Positions 6,308 through 14,167 are shown, counted from the first letter of the stretch. The stretch is DNA of 15,540 bases from UMGS1322 sp900550765 (GCA_958448705.1 CAUDEY010000034.1:1-15540); one strand, 5' to 3'. The notes: generated from the letters alone by a model not told the origin. Translations and numbers: made by a program.

Positions 6308-7894
6308 TTAAGTAAAATCGCCATCGTCGTCTTGCGAAGACTGTTCCGGCACCGCGTCCTGCTTCTTACCGTCAGAAGCTTTTTTTGTCTCGCTCACCTC
6401 AAAAAGCTCTATCGTATCCTCTTCTTCCGCAGGGGGGGCCTGCCAGGAAGGCGCCGTTCCCCAATGATGCACAGCAGCAGGCTGCTGCAGCTTCTTTTTC
6501 TTCACAAACAACACAACGATTGCGATGATCACAGCCGCCAATATCACAACGGCTGCCGCTAAAGCTGCCTTGCGCCAATCAAAATGCAGCTGCTTAACAA
6601 CAGGAGGCTGCTCCGTAGCCTGCAACAGACTTTTTTCTTCCAACAACGCCGGAGAAAGCTTTTGGATCGTTCCATCTTCAGTACAGTACACACACAGATA
6701 CTTCTCACCTGTAGCATTATTCATCGTACTGATGATATAATATCCCTCTCCCAGTACATCACTTTGCCAAGCGCTGTAGCTTATGCCATCTACCTCCAGC
6801 ACTGCTGCCCGCCAAGAAAGGGGTAAAGCCTGTGTGCCGGACGTCAAAACAGTATACACCGTCTGTACACTGGAAGTCAAAGTCTGGAACGGTGCAAACG
6901 TACGGTCTGCTTCATTAAGAATATAAAAATAGGAATCCGTTTCATCCGAAAGCAGCACCAGACGCACCTCACTTAAAACAGCCGTCTGAATCGTTCGGCC
7001 GGAATAGGTATATTCCTCTAAAGCAAAGCCGGCCGGCAGCTCTTTCGTGATCTGCTCCTCAAGCGTAAAGTTTTTTCCGTCCACCGTCACCGTCAGCGGC
7101 ATCTCAGGAGGCACTGTCGGCTGATCTGCAGGAGGAGTGGGCGTAGGCTCGGTGGTTCCCTCCGCCTGCCGGGTGATGGTAATCGTATAGGTTTTCGTTG
7201 TGCCGTCTTCCGCCGTCACACGTACACTGCGGGTATTTTTTCCTACATCAAGGCTCACCTTGCCGATAAACTCGATACTGGATTTAGAATCGGACCGCGT
7301 AGGTTCAATCGGGAAAGACGTAACGCTGTAGGGCACCGTACAAGTATACTGCGTTACATTAGAGGAAAATGCCGGCGAAAGCGTACATCCCTGGGGTACC
7401 TTCAGTGCCGAAAGGTTGCAGTTGGAAGAAAGCGAGGGCGAGGGCTTAGCTTTAATGGTTACGCTGGCCTCGGCAGTCGGCGTCCCTAAAGGATCACCGT
7501 TCGTATCTCCGATATCACTGCTGGTGAGTTTTACCGCTGCAGAACCGACGGCCGTAGCCGTAAAAGTAAGTGTAACTGTATAAGCGGAAGAGGTATTGGA
7601 ATAACTATAATCAGATATTTTAATAGACCCACCGCCGGAAGCATTGATGTTTGCATTGCCTAAACTGCTGGTATATCCTTTATACTGTAGTTTTGAGGTG
7701 TCAAAAGCAAATAAAGTATCCGCACTGCCCACCGCAGCAGATCCGGTAAACCGAAACGTAAAAGTAACCGAATCTCCTACATAAGGCGTGGATGCAGACG
7801 CAGACGCAGAAACCTGACAAGCCGCAGACACCGGTACCAGCAGGAAGGTCATAAAGACAACGGCGGTAAGCACCACGGTAAAAATTCGTTTCAT
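6308..7894 (-). CDS. Membrane-anchored surface protein with cohesin-like and cadherin-like domains
   Basis: A 528-residue exported protein. Signal peptide at about 1-25; a cohesin-like beta-sandwich at about 27-148 (VGDSVTFTFRF, then FAFDTSKLQYKGY, matching the family's YDpsvLe strand, then LTFTATAVGSAAVKL); a cadherin-like beta-sandwich (PF12733 type) at about 158-243, ending GTTKTYTITITRQ; a Pro/Thr linker; an unassigned domain at about 266-425; a membrane helix at about 442-464; KKKK and an acidic, Pro-rich cytoplasmic tail of 60 residues. Cohesins bind dockerins, and the gene just upstream ends in a dockerin, so this protein is a candidate membrane scaffold for that enzyme. Its AAAGGAGAG ribosome binding site overlaps the stop of the upstream gene, showing translational coupling in one operon. 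The cohesin call is by fold pattern, not by search. Confidence 0.82.
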   Translation of the reverse strand: MKRIFTVVLTAVVFMTFLLVPVSAACQVSASASASTPYVGDSVTFTFRFTGSAAVGSADTLFAFDTSKLQYKGYTSSLGNANINASGGGSIKISDYSYSNTSSAYTVTLTFTATAVGSAAVKLTSSDIGDTNGDPLGTPTAEASVTIKAKPSPSLSSNCNLSALKVPQGCTLSPAFSSNVTQYTCTVPYSVTSFPIEPTRSDSKSSIEFIGKVSLDVGKNTRSVRVTAEDGTTKTYTITITRQAEGTTEPTPTPPADQPTVPPEMPLTVTVDGKNFTLEEQITKELPAGFALEEYTYSGRTIQTAVLSEVRLVLLSDETDSYFYILNEADRTFAPFQTLTSSVQTVYTVLTSGTQALPLSWRAAVLEVDGISYSAWQSDVLGEGYYIISTMNNATGEKYLCVYCTEDGTIQKLSPALLEEKSLLQATEQPPVVKQLHFDWRKAALAAAVVILAAVIIAIVVLFVKKKKLQQPAAVHHWGTAPSWQAPPAEEEDTIELFEVSETKKASDGKKQDAVPEQSSQDDDGDFT

Positions 7895-7906
7895 ATTTTC
7901 TCTCCT

Positions 7907-9886
7907 TTACGATAGTCCGAGAATCTTACGCTGACAAACCACAAGATCCCTGGAATTTACGGTACCGTCATTATTAATATCCGCCGCTTCCAGACGGGCA
8001 GTATAAATTTCCGAAAGTCCTAAAATGTGTTTCTGCGTAATCAAAAGATCCGCCGAAGAAAGTTTTCCGTCGCCATTGCTGTCGCCGTAAATCACAACAG
8101 AATATGCCCGAACTTCCTCCTCCCCTCGCTTCAGCAGAAGGCGGTCCCCTGTTTTCATCAAATCCTCATCGGCTTTCTGTGTGCCGGAAGCATCCGTAAA
8201 CACGGCAGTATAACCGGTAACTGTAATATTCTGTTTAAAATCTCTCAGCGCCGTTCCGGCCGAAACACCGGTTATCATCGCATTCTTTACCGGATAGGAA
8301 GTCTGGAAGGTCTCCTCCCCGTCTCCCCCGCCTTCGCCGCCGCTGTCTACCGAACAGGTAACATACAGCGTATAGACGCGCTGAGATCCGCTGGGCGCCG
8401 TCACCGTGATCTTTATTTCATTGATGCCATACTTTAAATTGATTTGTCCTATACCGGAGATCACAGCACCGGAATCTTTTGCTGCGGCATTCACGGTGAT
8501 GACCGAAGTATCCACAAAAGCCTCATACTCCGTTGTATACAGCTGATACGGCTGGGTGAACGAATGTCCCGCAATTGAAAGCGACTCCAGCCAGTTGTTG
8601 TTATTTCCTGTACTGGTGGGCTTAGGCTGTTTTTCCTCAGGCATGTCCTTATACACAGGAATGATAAAATTCAGCGCCGAGTCCATCGCACCGGCAGTCG
8701 TTATGGCGCTGCGCAGGGAAGAGCACTCGCTGACTGCCGCGCTGGTATTGGTCATATATTGATGGGAATAATACCCATTCCCGCCGTCCACCACGTCAAA
8801 CTTTTGCAAGTAAAGCGTATTCTGCCCTACTTTTATATAGCTGTTGGTCAAAAAGGACGCGCCGCCGATCAATGCCTTCAGCGGTGTATTCCAGCCTTTG
8901 TTCTTTGCATAGATCGCGCCGTTTTCCATGGCGCTTCTTCCTCCGGAAGCATAGGCGCCGATATCAAAGTGATTATAATAGCCTTCATACCCGGCTACAG
9001 TACCGTGCGCCAGCTTGTTCCCCACTGACCCTTGTTCTAAGCGCAGGCGCGCCGCCAGCATAAACGGATTCGCTCCGCCTGCCTTGGCCGCCTCCAGCAC
9101 GCCTTGCGCATAGCTCATCGATCCATCGGGCAAATTTCCGGTCATAAACGTTCCCGAAAACGCCGCCTTAATGGCTGCCTCGCTTACCGGCATATCTTCG
9201 TTATAGGAAAGCTCTAAAAACTGGAAAATATTGTTATCCAAAAAATTACGAGGATCCAAATAATAGCAGATCACTTCTTTAGAGGCCGCCTTCCAGCCGC
9301 CGCTATCAAAAGAATACCACTCATTCTTATCCCAATCATACGCGCCTTTTTCAAAGGATTTCCACGAGGCAAGGCTGGAGGAGCTTACTAAATTACGGCC
9401 CAGCAGACATTCTGCAGCTACGACCTCCTGCCAGGTAAGCCCCGTCTGCAGCGCGGTGAATTTCCACTCAGGATGCAGCGCATGCAGCAACCGCAAACCT
9501 TCCTTATAGCTTTCGGGAAAGCCCTGCAGGGTAAGCTCGGTTTCAAACGCATCATCGCCTTCGGTAGGACGGTCAAATACCGTAATATACTCGCCTTTGC
9601 CGAACCCTTCTACATTATTATATGCGATTTTATACCAGATTTCACCGGCCGAATCATTGCTGCTGCCGGTAATCGTTACAATCGTTCCCTTCGGAAGCGC
9701 CGTTACCTTTCCGTACTCCGTTCCCGGCCCTGAACGAATGTTCAGATCTGAGCTTTCCGTTACCACCAAACCCATTTTATCCATCGGCGTCACATCATAG
9801 GCATATACACTCAATCCCAAGCAAAGTGCCGAAAGCAGCACTACCGCACATACAATTAATGCTATCGGGCGCAATGGTAACTTCAT
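7907..9886 (-). CDS. Secreted SH3/N-acetylglucosaminidase autolysin with C-terminal dockerin
   Basis: A 659-residue cell-wall hydrolase. Signal peptide at about 1-30; bacterial SH3 at about 38-104 (LNIRSGPGTEYGKV); a family-typical helical region at about 120-230 (HPEWKFTAL, YYLDPRNFL); a GH73/LytG-like beta-N-acetylglucosaminidase core at about 235-375, with likely catalytic Glu284 in RLRLEQGSVG; a cadherin-like beta-sandwich at about 432-512; a dockerin-linked module at about 531-600; and a type I-like dockerin at 601-659 with two calcium loops (DSNGDGKLSSAD and DINNDGTVNSRD), each followed by a KxILGLS helix end. It would cleave peptidoglycan glycan strands outside the cell. The ATG at 9886 is chosen for its AGGAGC ribosome binding site and the signal peptide; an open frame upstream to 10147 crosses the promoter and is spurious. 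The next gene encodes a cohesin-like partner. Confidence 0.9.
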   Translation of the reverse strand: MKLPLRPIALIVCAVVLLSALCLGLSVYAYDVTPMDKMGLVVTESSDLNIRSGPGTEYGKVTALPKGTIVTITGSSNDSAGEIWYKIAYNNVEGFGKGEYITVFDRPTEGDDAFETELTLQGFPESYKEGLRLLHALHPEWKFTALQTGLTWQEVVAAECLLGRNLVSSSSLASWKSFEKGAYDWDKNEWYSFDSGGWKAASKEVICYYLDPRNFLDNNIFQFLELSYNEDMPVSEAAIKAAFSGTFMTGNLPDGSMSYAQGVLEAAKAGGANPFMLAARLRLEQGSVGNKLAHGTVAGYEGYYNHFDIGAYASGGRSAMENGAIYAKNKGWNTPLKALIGGASFLTNSYIKVGQNTLYLQKFDVVDGGNGYYSHQYMTNTSAAVSECSSLRSAITTAGAMDSALNFIIPVYKDMPEEKQPKPTSTGNNNNWLESLSIAGHSFTQPYQLYTTEYEAFVDTSVITVNAAAKDSGAVISGIGQINLKYGINEIKITVTAPSGSQRVYTLYVTCSVDSGGEGGGDGEETFQTSYPVKNAMITGVSAGTALRDFKQNITVTGYTAVFTDASGTQKADEDLMKTGDRLLLKRGEEEVRAYSVVIYGDSNGDGKLSSADLLITQKHILGLSEIYTARLEAADINNDGTVNSRDLVVCQRKILGLS

Positions 9887-9919
9887 GCTGAATCGCTCCT
9901 TTTGTTCTTTATGAATTCG

Positions 9920-9948
9920 ATTATACCATTGTTCTCTCTTTTTTGCAA
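9920..9948 (-). promoter_or_regulatory. Promoter of the autolysin/cohesin operon
   Basis: Minus strand: TTGCAA at 9948-9943, a 17-base spacer, TATAAT at 9925-9920. The leader is about 27 bases and carries AGGAGC before the ATG at 9886. This promoter diverges from that of the ABC importer about 105 bases away. Confidence 0.75.
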
Positions 9949-10051
9949 TACTTTTGTAACAAATTGTCGTACTAAAACATAGAAAAGGTTTTCTCTCTGC
10001 TCCTCTTATGAATAAAAAAGTAAAAAACAGAATTTTTATACAAAAAAGCAC

Positions 10052-10080
10052 TTGACATCCGGCGCAAAATATGCAAGAAT
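10052..10080 (+). promoter_or_regulatory. Promoter of the ABC importer operon
   Basis: A perfect TTGACA at 10052-10057, a 17-base spacer and AAGAAT at 10075-10080, four of six matches to the -10 consensus. The weak -10 box overlaps a near-palindrome, which suits a regulated promoter. The ribosome binding site AAAGGAGG follows at 10106-10113, nine bases before the ATG. Confidence 0.65.
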
Positions 10081-10093
10081 ATTCGAGTATTCT
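10076..10093 (+). promoter_or_regulatory. Near-perfect palindrome overlapping the importer -10 box
   Basis: AGAATATTCGAGTATTCT reads as AGAATA, T, TCGA, G, TATTCT: six-base arms plus a TCGA core with one non-symmetric pair. It covers the -10 hexamer and the expected transcription start, the usual place for a repressor operator. The spacing does not match ARG-box or CodY consensus as I know them, so the regulator is unknown. Confidence 0.5.
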
Positions 10094-10122
10094 AAATTCT
10101 GATCCAAAGGAGGAACATCTTA

Positions 10123-10986
10123 ATGAAAAAGCTTTTATCCTTTGCACTTACAGCAGTTCTAATTTTTGCCTGCCTTACAGCCTGCACCCCGCAGGAAACC
10201 ACGCCTCAGGCCAGTGCTACACCGGCCGGCACAGACGAAACCGCCGGGCTTACTATTACCGGATGGAGTTCGCTTGACGGTCTTTCCGCCGCCTATCAGT
10301 CGGGCACCACAGCCGAGGGAAAGATCACGGATCTGAACGAAACCGGTTCCGTAAAATGCACCGCTTACCCCAATGAAGATATGGCCGTATGCTTTTCGAT
10401 GCTGGCCAATAACGAGGTACAGACCGTCGTCTGTGACTTAGCTGTCGCCGAAGATTTTTGTGCCAAGAATCCTGATAAATATCAGGTAGCCTGGGTACAG
10501 GAGGACACCCCTGAGGAATTTGCCATCGCCGTACCCAAGGGAACCAGCACTGATCTTTTGGCTGCCATCAATGAAGCAATGGACGAATTAAAGGCCGAGG
10601 GCTTTTTAGATAAACTGCATGATAAATGGTTTGGCTCCGGTGCCGAAGTCACCATGCCTACAGAAAAAACCGTGGAATGCAAAGCCAAACTGGTAAACGA
10701 CGGCTACTTTACTGTAGGCAGCGAAATCGGTTATCCGCCGTATGAATCCTATGACGAAAACGATGTGCCCGTTGGCTTTGATATTGATCTGACCAAGGCG
10801 ATTGCCATTAAGCTGGGCCTTGAAGTAAATTATGTAGACCGCGCCTTTGACACAATCTTCAGCGCTATGGGGCAGGATTATGATGTAGTTTGCGCCGCCG
10901 TTACAATCGACGATGTCCGCAAAGAATCTATGGATTTTTCCGATCCCTACATCCAAAACTATCTGGCCGTTGTCGTTGCGAAATAA
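10123..10986 (+). CDS. Circularly permuted polar amino-acid-type ABC substrate-binding lipoprotein
   Basis: A 287-residue lipoprotein (lipobox LTAC, Cys21, then a Thr/Pro-rich spacer) that binds a small solute, probably an amino acid, for the permease and ATPase downstream. The SBP_bac_3 fold is present but its halves are swapped. Residues 48-171 are the part normally found after the hinge: SSLDGL, YQSGTTAEG (59-66), VVCDLAVAE (102-110), FAIAVPKG and the usual C-terminal helix ending DKWFG. After a linker at about 172-190, residues 195-287 are the usual N-terminal half: FTVGSEIGYPPYESY, GFDIDLTKAIA, then AAVTIDDVRKESMDFSDPY, ending at LAVVVAK where a normal protein would cross to the second lobe. 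The expected ligand contacts, Arg266 (carboxylate) and Asp105 (amino group), are kept. The frame is intact, with a strong ribosome binding site. Confidence 0.92.
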   Translation: MKKLLSFALTAVLIFACLTACTPQETTPQASATPAGTDETAGLTITGWSSLDGLSAAYQSGTTAEGKITDLNETGSVKCTAYPNEDMAVCFSMLANNEVQTVVCDLAVAEDFCAKNPDKYQVAWVQEDTPEEFAIAVPKGTSTDLLAAINEAMDELKAEGFLDKLHDKWFGSGAEVTMPTEKTVECKAKLVNDGYFTVGSEIGYPPYESYDENDVPVGFDIDLTKAIAIKLGLEVNYVDRAFDTIFSAMGQDYDVVCAAVTIDDVRKESMDFSDPYIQNYLAVVVAK

Positions 10987-11009
10987 ACCAAACGCTTTTG
11001 CAAATGAAA

Positions 11010-11037
11010 GGCACATAGCAGGGCTTTGCTATGTGCC
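11010..11037 (+). promoter_or_regulatory. Intercistronic hairpin between binding protein and permease genes
   Basis: GGCACATAGCA pairs over 11 bases with TGCTATGTGCC around GGGCTT, without a following T-run. Such hairpins after binding-protein genes usually stabilise the upstream message and lower expression of the permease and ATPase. Here it would give an excess of binding protein. It lies 23 bases past the TAA and 25 before the permease start. Confidence 0.65.
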
Positions 11038-11061
11038 CTTCTAATATTAAAGGTATTGATG

Positions 11062-12528
11062 ATGAAAAAATTTTTAGGTCTGTTTAACATAAAAAAATGG
11101 CAAAAGGATACAAAAGTGTTCTTCACCGTGGTTCTTGTATGCCTTCTTGCAGTATGTGTGCTCTCTATTTTTACGCCCAGCGAAGAAAAAATGCGCAGCA
11201 TGGCTTCCCCGCAGATGCAGCAGCTGTTGGAAGAAGATGCCTCCAAGGAGATTAAAAGCGTTTCTGTGTCCTATAACTCGCTCTTTTTTATCAATTATAT
11301 TTCGTTTTCTACTTCAGGAAATGCTTCCATCAAAGAAGCTTATTTAGGCTTTGCCGGGCAAATTTTTGACGCTACCAGCGCAAATTACAAATATTTAAAG
11401 CAAAAAAATGCGCTGCACGCCATTGCGGTTAAAAACATCAATACCAAAGAAGTTGAGTACCTTGCCTACAGCGAGGACGAAAACGCACAAATCTCCCAGT
11501 CAGAAAAAATCGAGTTTCCCGATCAAAACGCCTACAAGCGGGAATACTATGCCAACGGCAACCTGGTGGCATACAAAATTTCTTACCGTGATACCAATAC
11601 CACCGAAAGCTATGCTGTAAATGAATCCGGCGGCTTTTATAAATTAGACGAAGATCATACCGTAGAGTATACCTCCTCTTACAGTGAAAATGTTTTGGTA
11701 AAGGATCAATACGGCAATACGATCGCCTCCGCCAATGACGGAGATGAGATCGTGCAGCAAGAAGACGGTACGTTAGTGATCAACGGTACCGAGTACGCAA
11801 ATGACAAAAAGAATGCGGCTGCAGTAGTAGGCAGTCTGGTCAATTATACCTACCGCCTGTTAGGCTGCGGTCAAAGCGTGCTTTACGGCGCCAAGCTGAC
11901 AATTTTCCTGACGATTACCACGGTACTGTGCGGCTTTTTGTTAAGCATTTTTCTGGCCTTGGGCAAAATTTCAAAATATAAGATCTTCAGCGCCCCCTGC
12001 AGCGCGTATATTTTCTTTTTCCGCGGCACGCCGCTGATGATCCAGCTGTTCGTTATTTACTTTGCCGTTCCGGGCATTTTTCCGGGCTTTACCTGGTCGG
12101 GTCTGTTCAGCGGAGTAGACGCTACCAGCAAAGGAGCGTTCTTAGCCGCTTTTATCGGCTTTACCTTAAACAGTGCGGCCTACTGTGCCGAAATCGTACG
12201 CGCTGCGATACAGTCTATCGATAAGGGGCAGCACGAAGCCGCCAAAGCACTGGGCATGACTTACGGGCAGACTATGCGCGACATCATCATTCCTCAGTCC
12301 ATCCGCCGCCTGATCCCACCAATGGCCAATGAATTCATCATGATTTTAAAAGACGCCTCCTTGGTATTCGTTATCAGCCTGATGGATATCACCACCATTT
12401 CAAAAACGATCTCTTCCAAAGGTGATTTCCTGGTATTTTTGCCTGCGCTTATTATCTATTTGATCATTACGGCGTTTTTCAGTTTTGTGTTTAAAAAGCT
12501 GGAAAATAAATTTTCAGTTTATGAGTAA
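11062..12528 (+). CDS. Amino-acid ABC transporter permease with a large N-terminal extracytoplasmic region
   Basis: A 488-residue membrane protein. Residues 19-38 form a first helix; about 40-255 are hydrophilic and should lie outside the cell; from about 258 a normal His/Glu-type permease follows, with FRGTPLMIQL (320-329) and the ATPase-contacting EAA loop EAAKALGMTYGQTMRDIIIP (392-411). Ordinary members are about 215-230 residues, so this one is twice as long. The extra region begins TPSEEKMRSMAS with a FFINYISFS/LGFAGQIF stretch, weakly reminiscent of small membrane-linked DUF4359-like domains, and continues with short beta-hairpin-like repeats rich in Tyr, Asn and Gly. ATG codons at 11059 and 11062 share one AAAGG; I chose 11062 for spacing (8 bases). 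The gene sits between the permuted binding protein and the ATPase. Confidence 0.9.
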   Translation: MKKFLGLFNIKKWQKDTKVFFTVVLVCLLAVCVLSIFTPSEEKMRSMASPQMQQLLEEDASKEIKSVSVSYNSLFFINYISFSTSGNASIKEAYLGFAGQIFDATSANYKYLKQKNALHAIAVKNINTKEVEYLAYSEDENAQISQSEKIEFPDQNAYKREYYANGNLVAYKISYRDTNTTESYAVNESGGFYKLDEDHTVEYTSSYSENVLVKDQYGNTIASANDGDEIVQQEDGTLVINGTEYANDKKNAAAVVGSLVNYTYRLLGCGQSVLYGAKLTIFLTITTVLCGFLLSIFLALGKISKYKIFSAPCSAYIFFFRGTPLMIQLFVIYFAVPGIFPGFTWSGLFSGVDATSKGAFLAAFIGFTLNSAAYCAEIVRAAIQSIDKGQHEAAKALGMTYGQTMRDIIIPQSIRRLIPPMANEFIMILKDASLVFVISLMDITTISKTISSKGDFLVFLPALIIYLIITAFFSFVFKKLENKFSVYE

Positions 12529-12544
12529 GGAAGGACTTTGAGGT

Positions 12545-13303
12545 ATGGCTATTCTAAGAACAGAGCATGTCAGCAAAAAATTCGGCTCGCTTGAGGTACT
12601 CAAGGATATCAACCTCAGTGTGGAAGCCGGCGAGGTGATCTGCATTATCGGTCCCTCCGGCGCAGGAAAATCCACCTATCTGCGTTCCCTGAACCAGCTT
12701 GAAAAAATTACGAGCGGAAAAATTTTTATTGAAGAACACCTGTTCCTGCACCGCGAAAATGATAAAACAGTAGAAAAAATCGCCTCTGCCAAACAAAAGG
12801 AAATGCTGTTGGAGATGGGAATGGTATTTCAGCGGTTCAATCTGTTTCCCCATAAAACTGTACTGCAGAATGTGATGCTGGCACCGGTAAAAGTAAAAAA
12901 GCAAAAACCCGAAGCCGCTGAAGCGCTGGCGCTGGAGCTGCTCAACAGAGTGGGCCTGAAGGATAAAGCGTACGAATATCCCAGCCGCCTTTCCGGCGGA
13001 CAGCAGCAGCGTGTAGCAATTGCAAGGGCGCTGGCCATGCAGCCGAAAATTATGCTGTTTGACGAGCCCACCAGTGCGCTGGATCCGGAACTGGTAGGCG
13101 AGGTTCTGGCTGTTATGAAAAAGCTGGCTGAGGAAGGTATGACGATGCTGGTAGTCACCCATGAAATGGGCTTTGCACGCGAGGTTGCAGACCGGGTGGT
13201 ATTTATGTGCGACGGGATTCTTGCCGAAGACGGACCGCCTGAGGAGATCTTCAATCACCCCAAAAACGAGCGTACCAAACAGTTTTTACAAAGCATATTA
13301 TAA
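12545..13303 (+). CDS. Polar amino-acid ABC transporter ATP-binding protein
   Basis: A 252-residue cytoplasmic ATPase of the GlnQ/HisP type that powers the adjoining permease. All motifs are present: Walker A GPSGAGKST (36-44), Q-loop Gln96 in VFQRFNLFPH, signature LSGGQQQR (149-156), Walker B IMLFDEP (169-175), D-loop SALD and the switch His206 in VTHEMGF. Length is standard. It begins 17 bases after the permease stop, with AAGGAAGG upstream, and ends just before a terminator, so it is the last gene of the importer operon. Unlike its two partners it shows nothing unusual. Confidence 0.95.
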   Translation: MAILRTEHVSKKFGSLEVLKDINLSVEAGEVICIIGPSGAGKSTYLRSLNQLEKITSGKIFIEEHLFLHRENDKTVEKIASAKQKEMLLEMGMVFQRFNLFPHKTVLQNVMLAPVKVKKQKPEAAEALALELLNRVGLKDKAYEYPSRLSGGQQQRVAIARALAMQPKIMLFDEPTSALDPELVGEVLAVMKKLAEEGMTMLVVTHEMGFAREVADRVVFMCDGILAEDGPPEEIFNHPKNERTKQFLQSIL

Positions 13304-13308
13304 AAAGC

Positions 13309-13335
13309 AAAAATCCTGTTTCAGCGGGATTTTTT
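13309..13335 (+). terminator. Intrinsic terminator of the ABC importer operon
   Basis: A 9-base-pair stem, AAAATCCTG with CGGGATTTT (one G-T pair), loop TTTCAG, running into six T, placed 6 bases after the ATPase stop. A second small stem (CCGC, six T, GCGG at 13344-13357) follows before the next gene. Since no clear promoter is visible in this short gap, the HAD gene may be partly expressed by read-through. Confidence 0.85.
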
Positions 13336-13381
13336 CTTAACCTCCGCTTTTTTGCGGCAAAAAAACAGAAAGGCACTTTCT

Positions 13382-14167
13382 ATGAAGGATTTTGACATCC
13401 GCTGCATAATGCTGGATCTTGACGGTACCGTATACTTAGGCAACCGTGTTTTTGACTATACCGCCGGATTCCTTGAAACTTTGAATAGCCTTAGCATCCG
13501 TTATTTATTCCTGACTAACAATTCTTCCAAAAGCACCGATGCTTACCTTAAAAAATTTTCTCAAATGGGGCTGCCCGCCACAAAAGATACGATTTTAATC
13601 AGCTCACATGCCGCTGCAGATTATATCAACGAAAACTACAAAGGTCTGCGCACGTTGATCTTAGGTACCGAAAGCATGAAACAGGAGATGCGGCAGCTAG
13701 GCATCAACGTATGTGATTCCGCCCCCGAAGTTCTGCTTGCCGGATTCGATACTGCGCTCTCCTATGAGAACCTGACTCGTTTCACCAATTTTGTTGCGGC
13801 CGGCCTGCCCTATATTGCCACGCATCCGGATAAAGTATGCCCAGCCGAACACGGGTTTCTGCCGGATCTGGGAAGCGTAACAGAACTGATTTTTGCCTGT
13901 ACCGGGCGCAGACCTGAAATCATCTGCGGAAAGCCCAACGAGCAGATCCTGATCGCCGCCGAACATAAAACGGGAGTTTCACGCAAAAATCTTCTGATGG
14001 TAGGTGACCGGCTGACCACTGACATTGCCCTGGGTGCCTGGGGCGTAAAAACAGCGCTGGTTTTAAGCGGCGAAGCCTGTGCAGCTGATATTCCAAACGC
14101 TCCGGTAAAGCCCTCCTATATATTTCCCTCCTTAAAAGAATTAGGAGAAGCACTGAAAAAGAAATAA
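13382..14167 (+). CDS. HAD-IIA family phosphatase (NagD-like)
   Basis: A 261-residue cytoplasmic hydrolase of the haloacid dehalogenase superfamily, subfamily IIA with a C2 cap (relatives include NagD and p-nitrophenyl/phosphoglycolate phosphatases). Motif I is MLDLDGT with nucleophile Asp12 and acid/base Asp14; motif II is LTNNSS (44-49); motif III Lys184 sits in GKPN; motif IV is GDRLTTD (208-214). The C2 cap occupies about 75-180. Length is typical. The ATG at 13382 has GAAAGG 8 bases upstream; an in-frame TTG at 13352 lies inside a hairpin and is rejected. The physiological substrate, some small phosphate ester, cannot be told from sequence. It follows the importer operon on the same strand after a terminator. 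Confidence 0.93.
   Translation: MKDFDIRCIMLDLDGTVYLGNRVFDYTAGFLETLNSLSIRYLFLTNNSSKSTDAYLKKFSQMGLPATKDTILISSHAAADYINENYKGLRTLILGTESMKQEMRQLGINVCDSAPEVLLAGFDTALSYENLTRFTNFVAAGLPYIATHPDKVCPAEHGFLPDLGSVTELIFACTGRRPEIICGKPNEQILIAAEHKTGVSRKNLLMVGDRLTTDIALGAWGVKTALVLSGEACAADIPNAPVKPSYIFPSLKELGEALKKK

Noticed and set aside
9887..10122. All genes to the left point left and all to the right point right, as at a replication origin.
   Set aside because: No DnaA boxes, no dnaA or dnaN, and the 236-base gap is explained by two divergent promoters. An ordinary strand switch is enough.
9887..10147. N-terminal extension of the autolysin frame up to 10147.
   Set aside because: It crosses the promoter and overlaps the divergent binding-protein gene; the ATG at 9886 has a ribosome binding site and starts a signal peptide.
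10123..10986. The binding protein as a truncated pseudogene or as two fused fragments.
   Set aside because: The frame is intact, both lobes are complete once the order is swapped, the ligand residues remain, and the signal peptide, ribosome binding site and promoter are good.
11026..11061. TTG start of the permease at 11026.
   Set aside because: It lies inside the intercistronic hairpin and has no ribosome binding site; the ATG pair at 11059/11062 follows AAAGG.
12554..13258. Long open frames antisense to the ABC ATPase (234 and 141 codons).
   Set aside because: They are mirrors of a gene with all ABC motifs, lack ribosome binding sites, and give His/Cys/Phe-rich nonsense typical of antisense frames.
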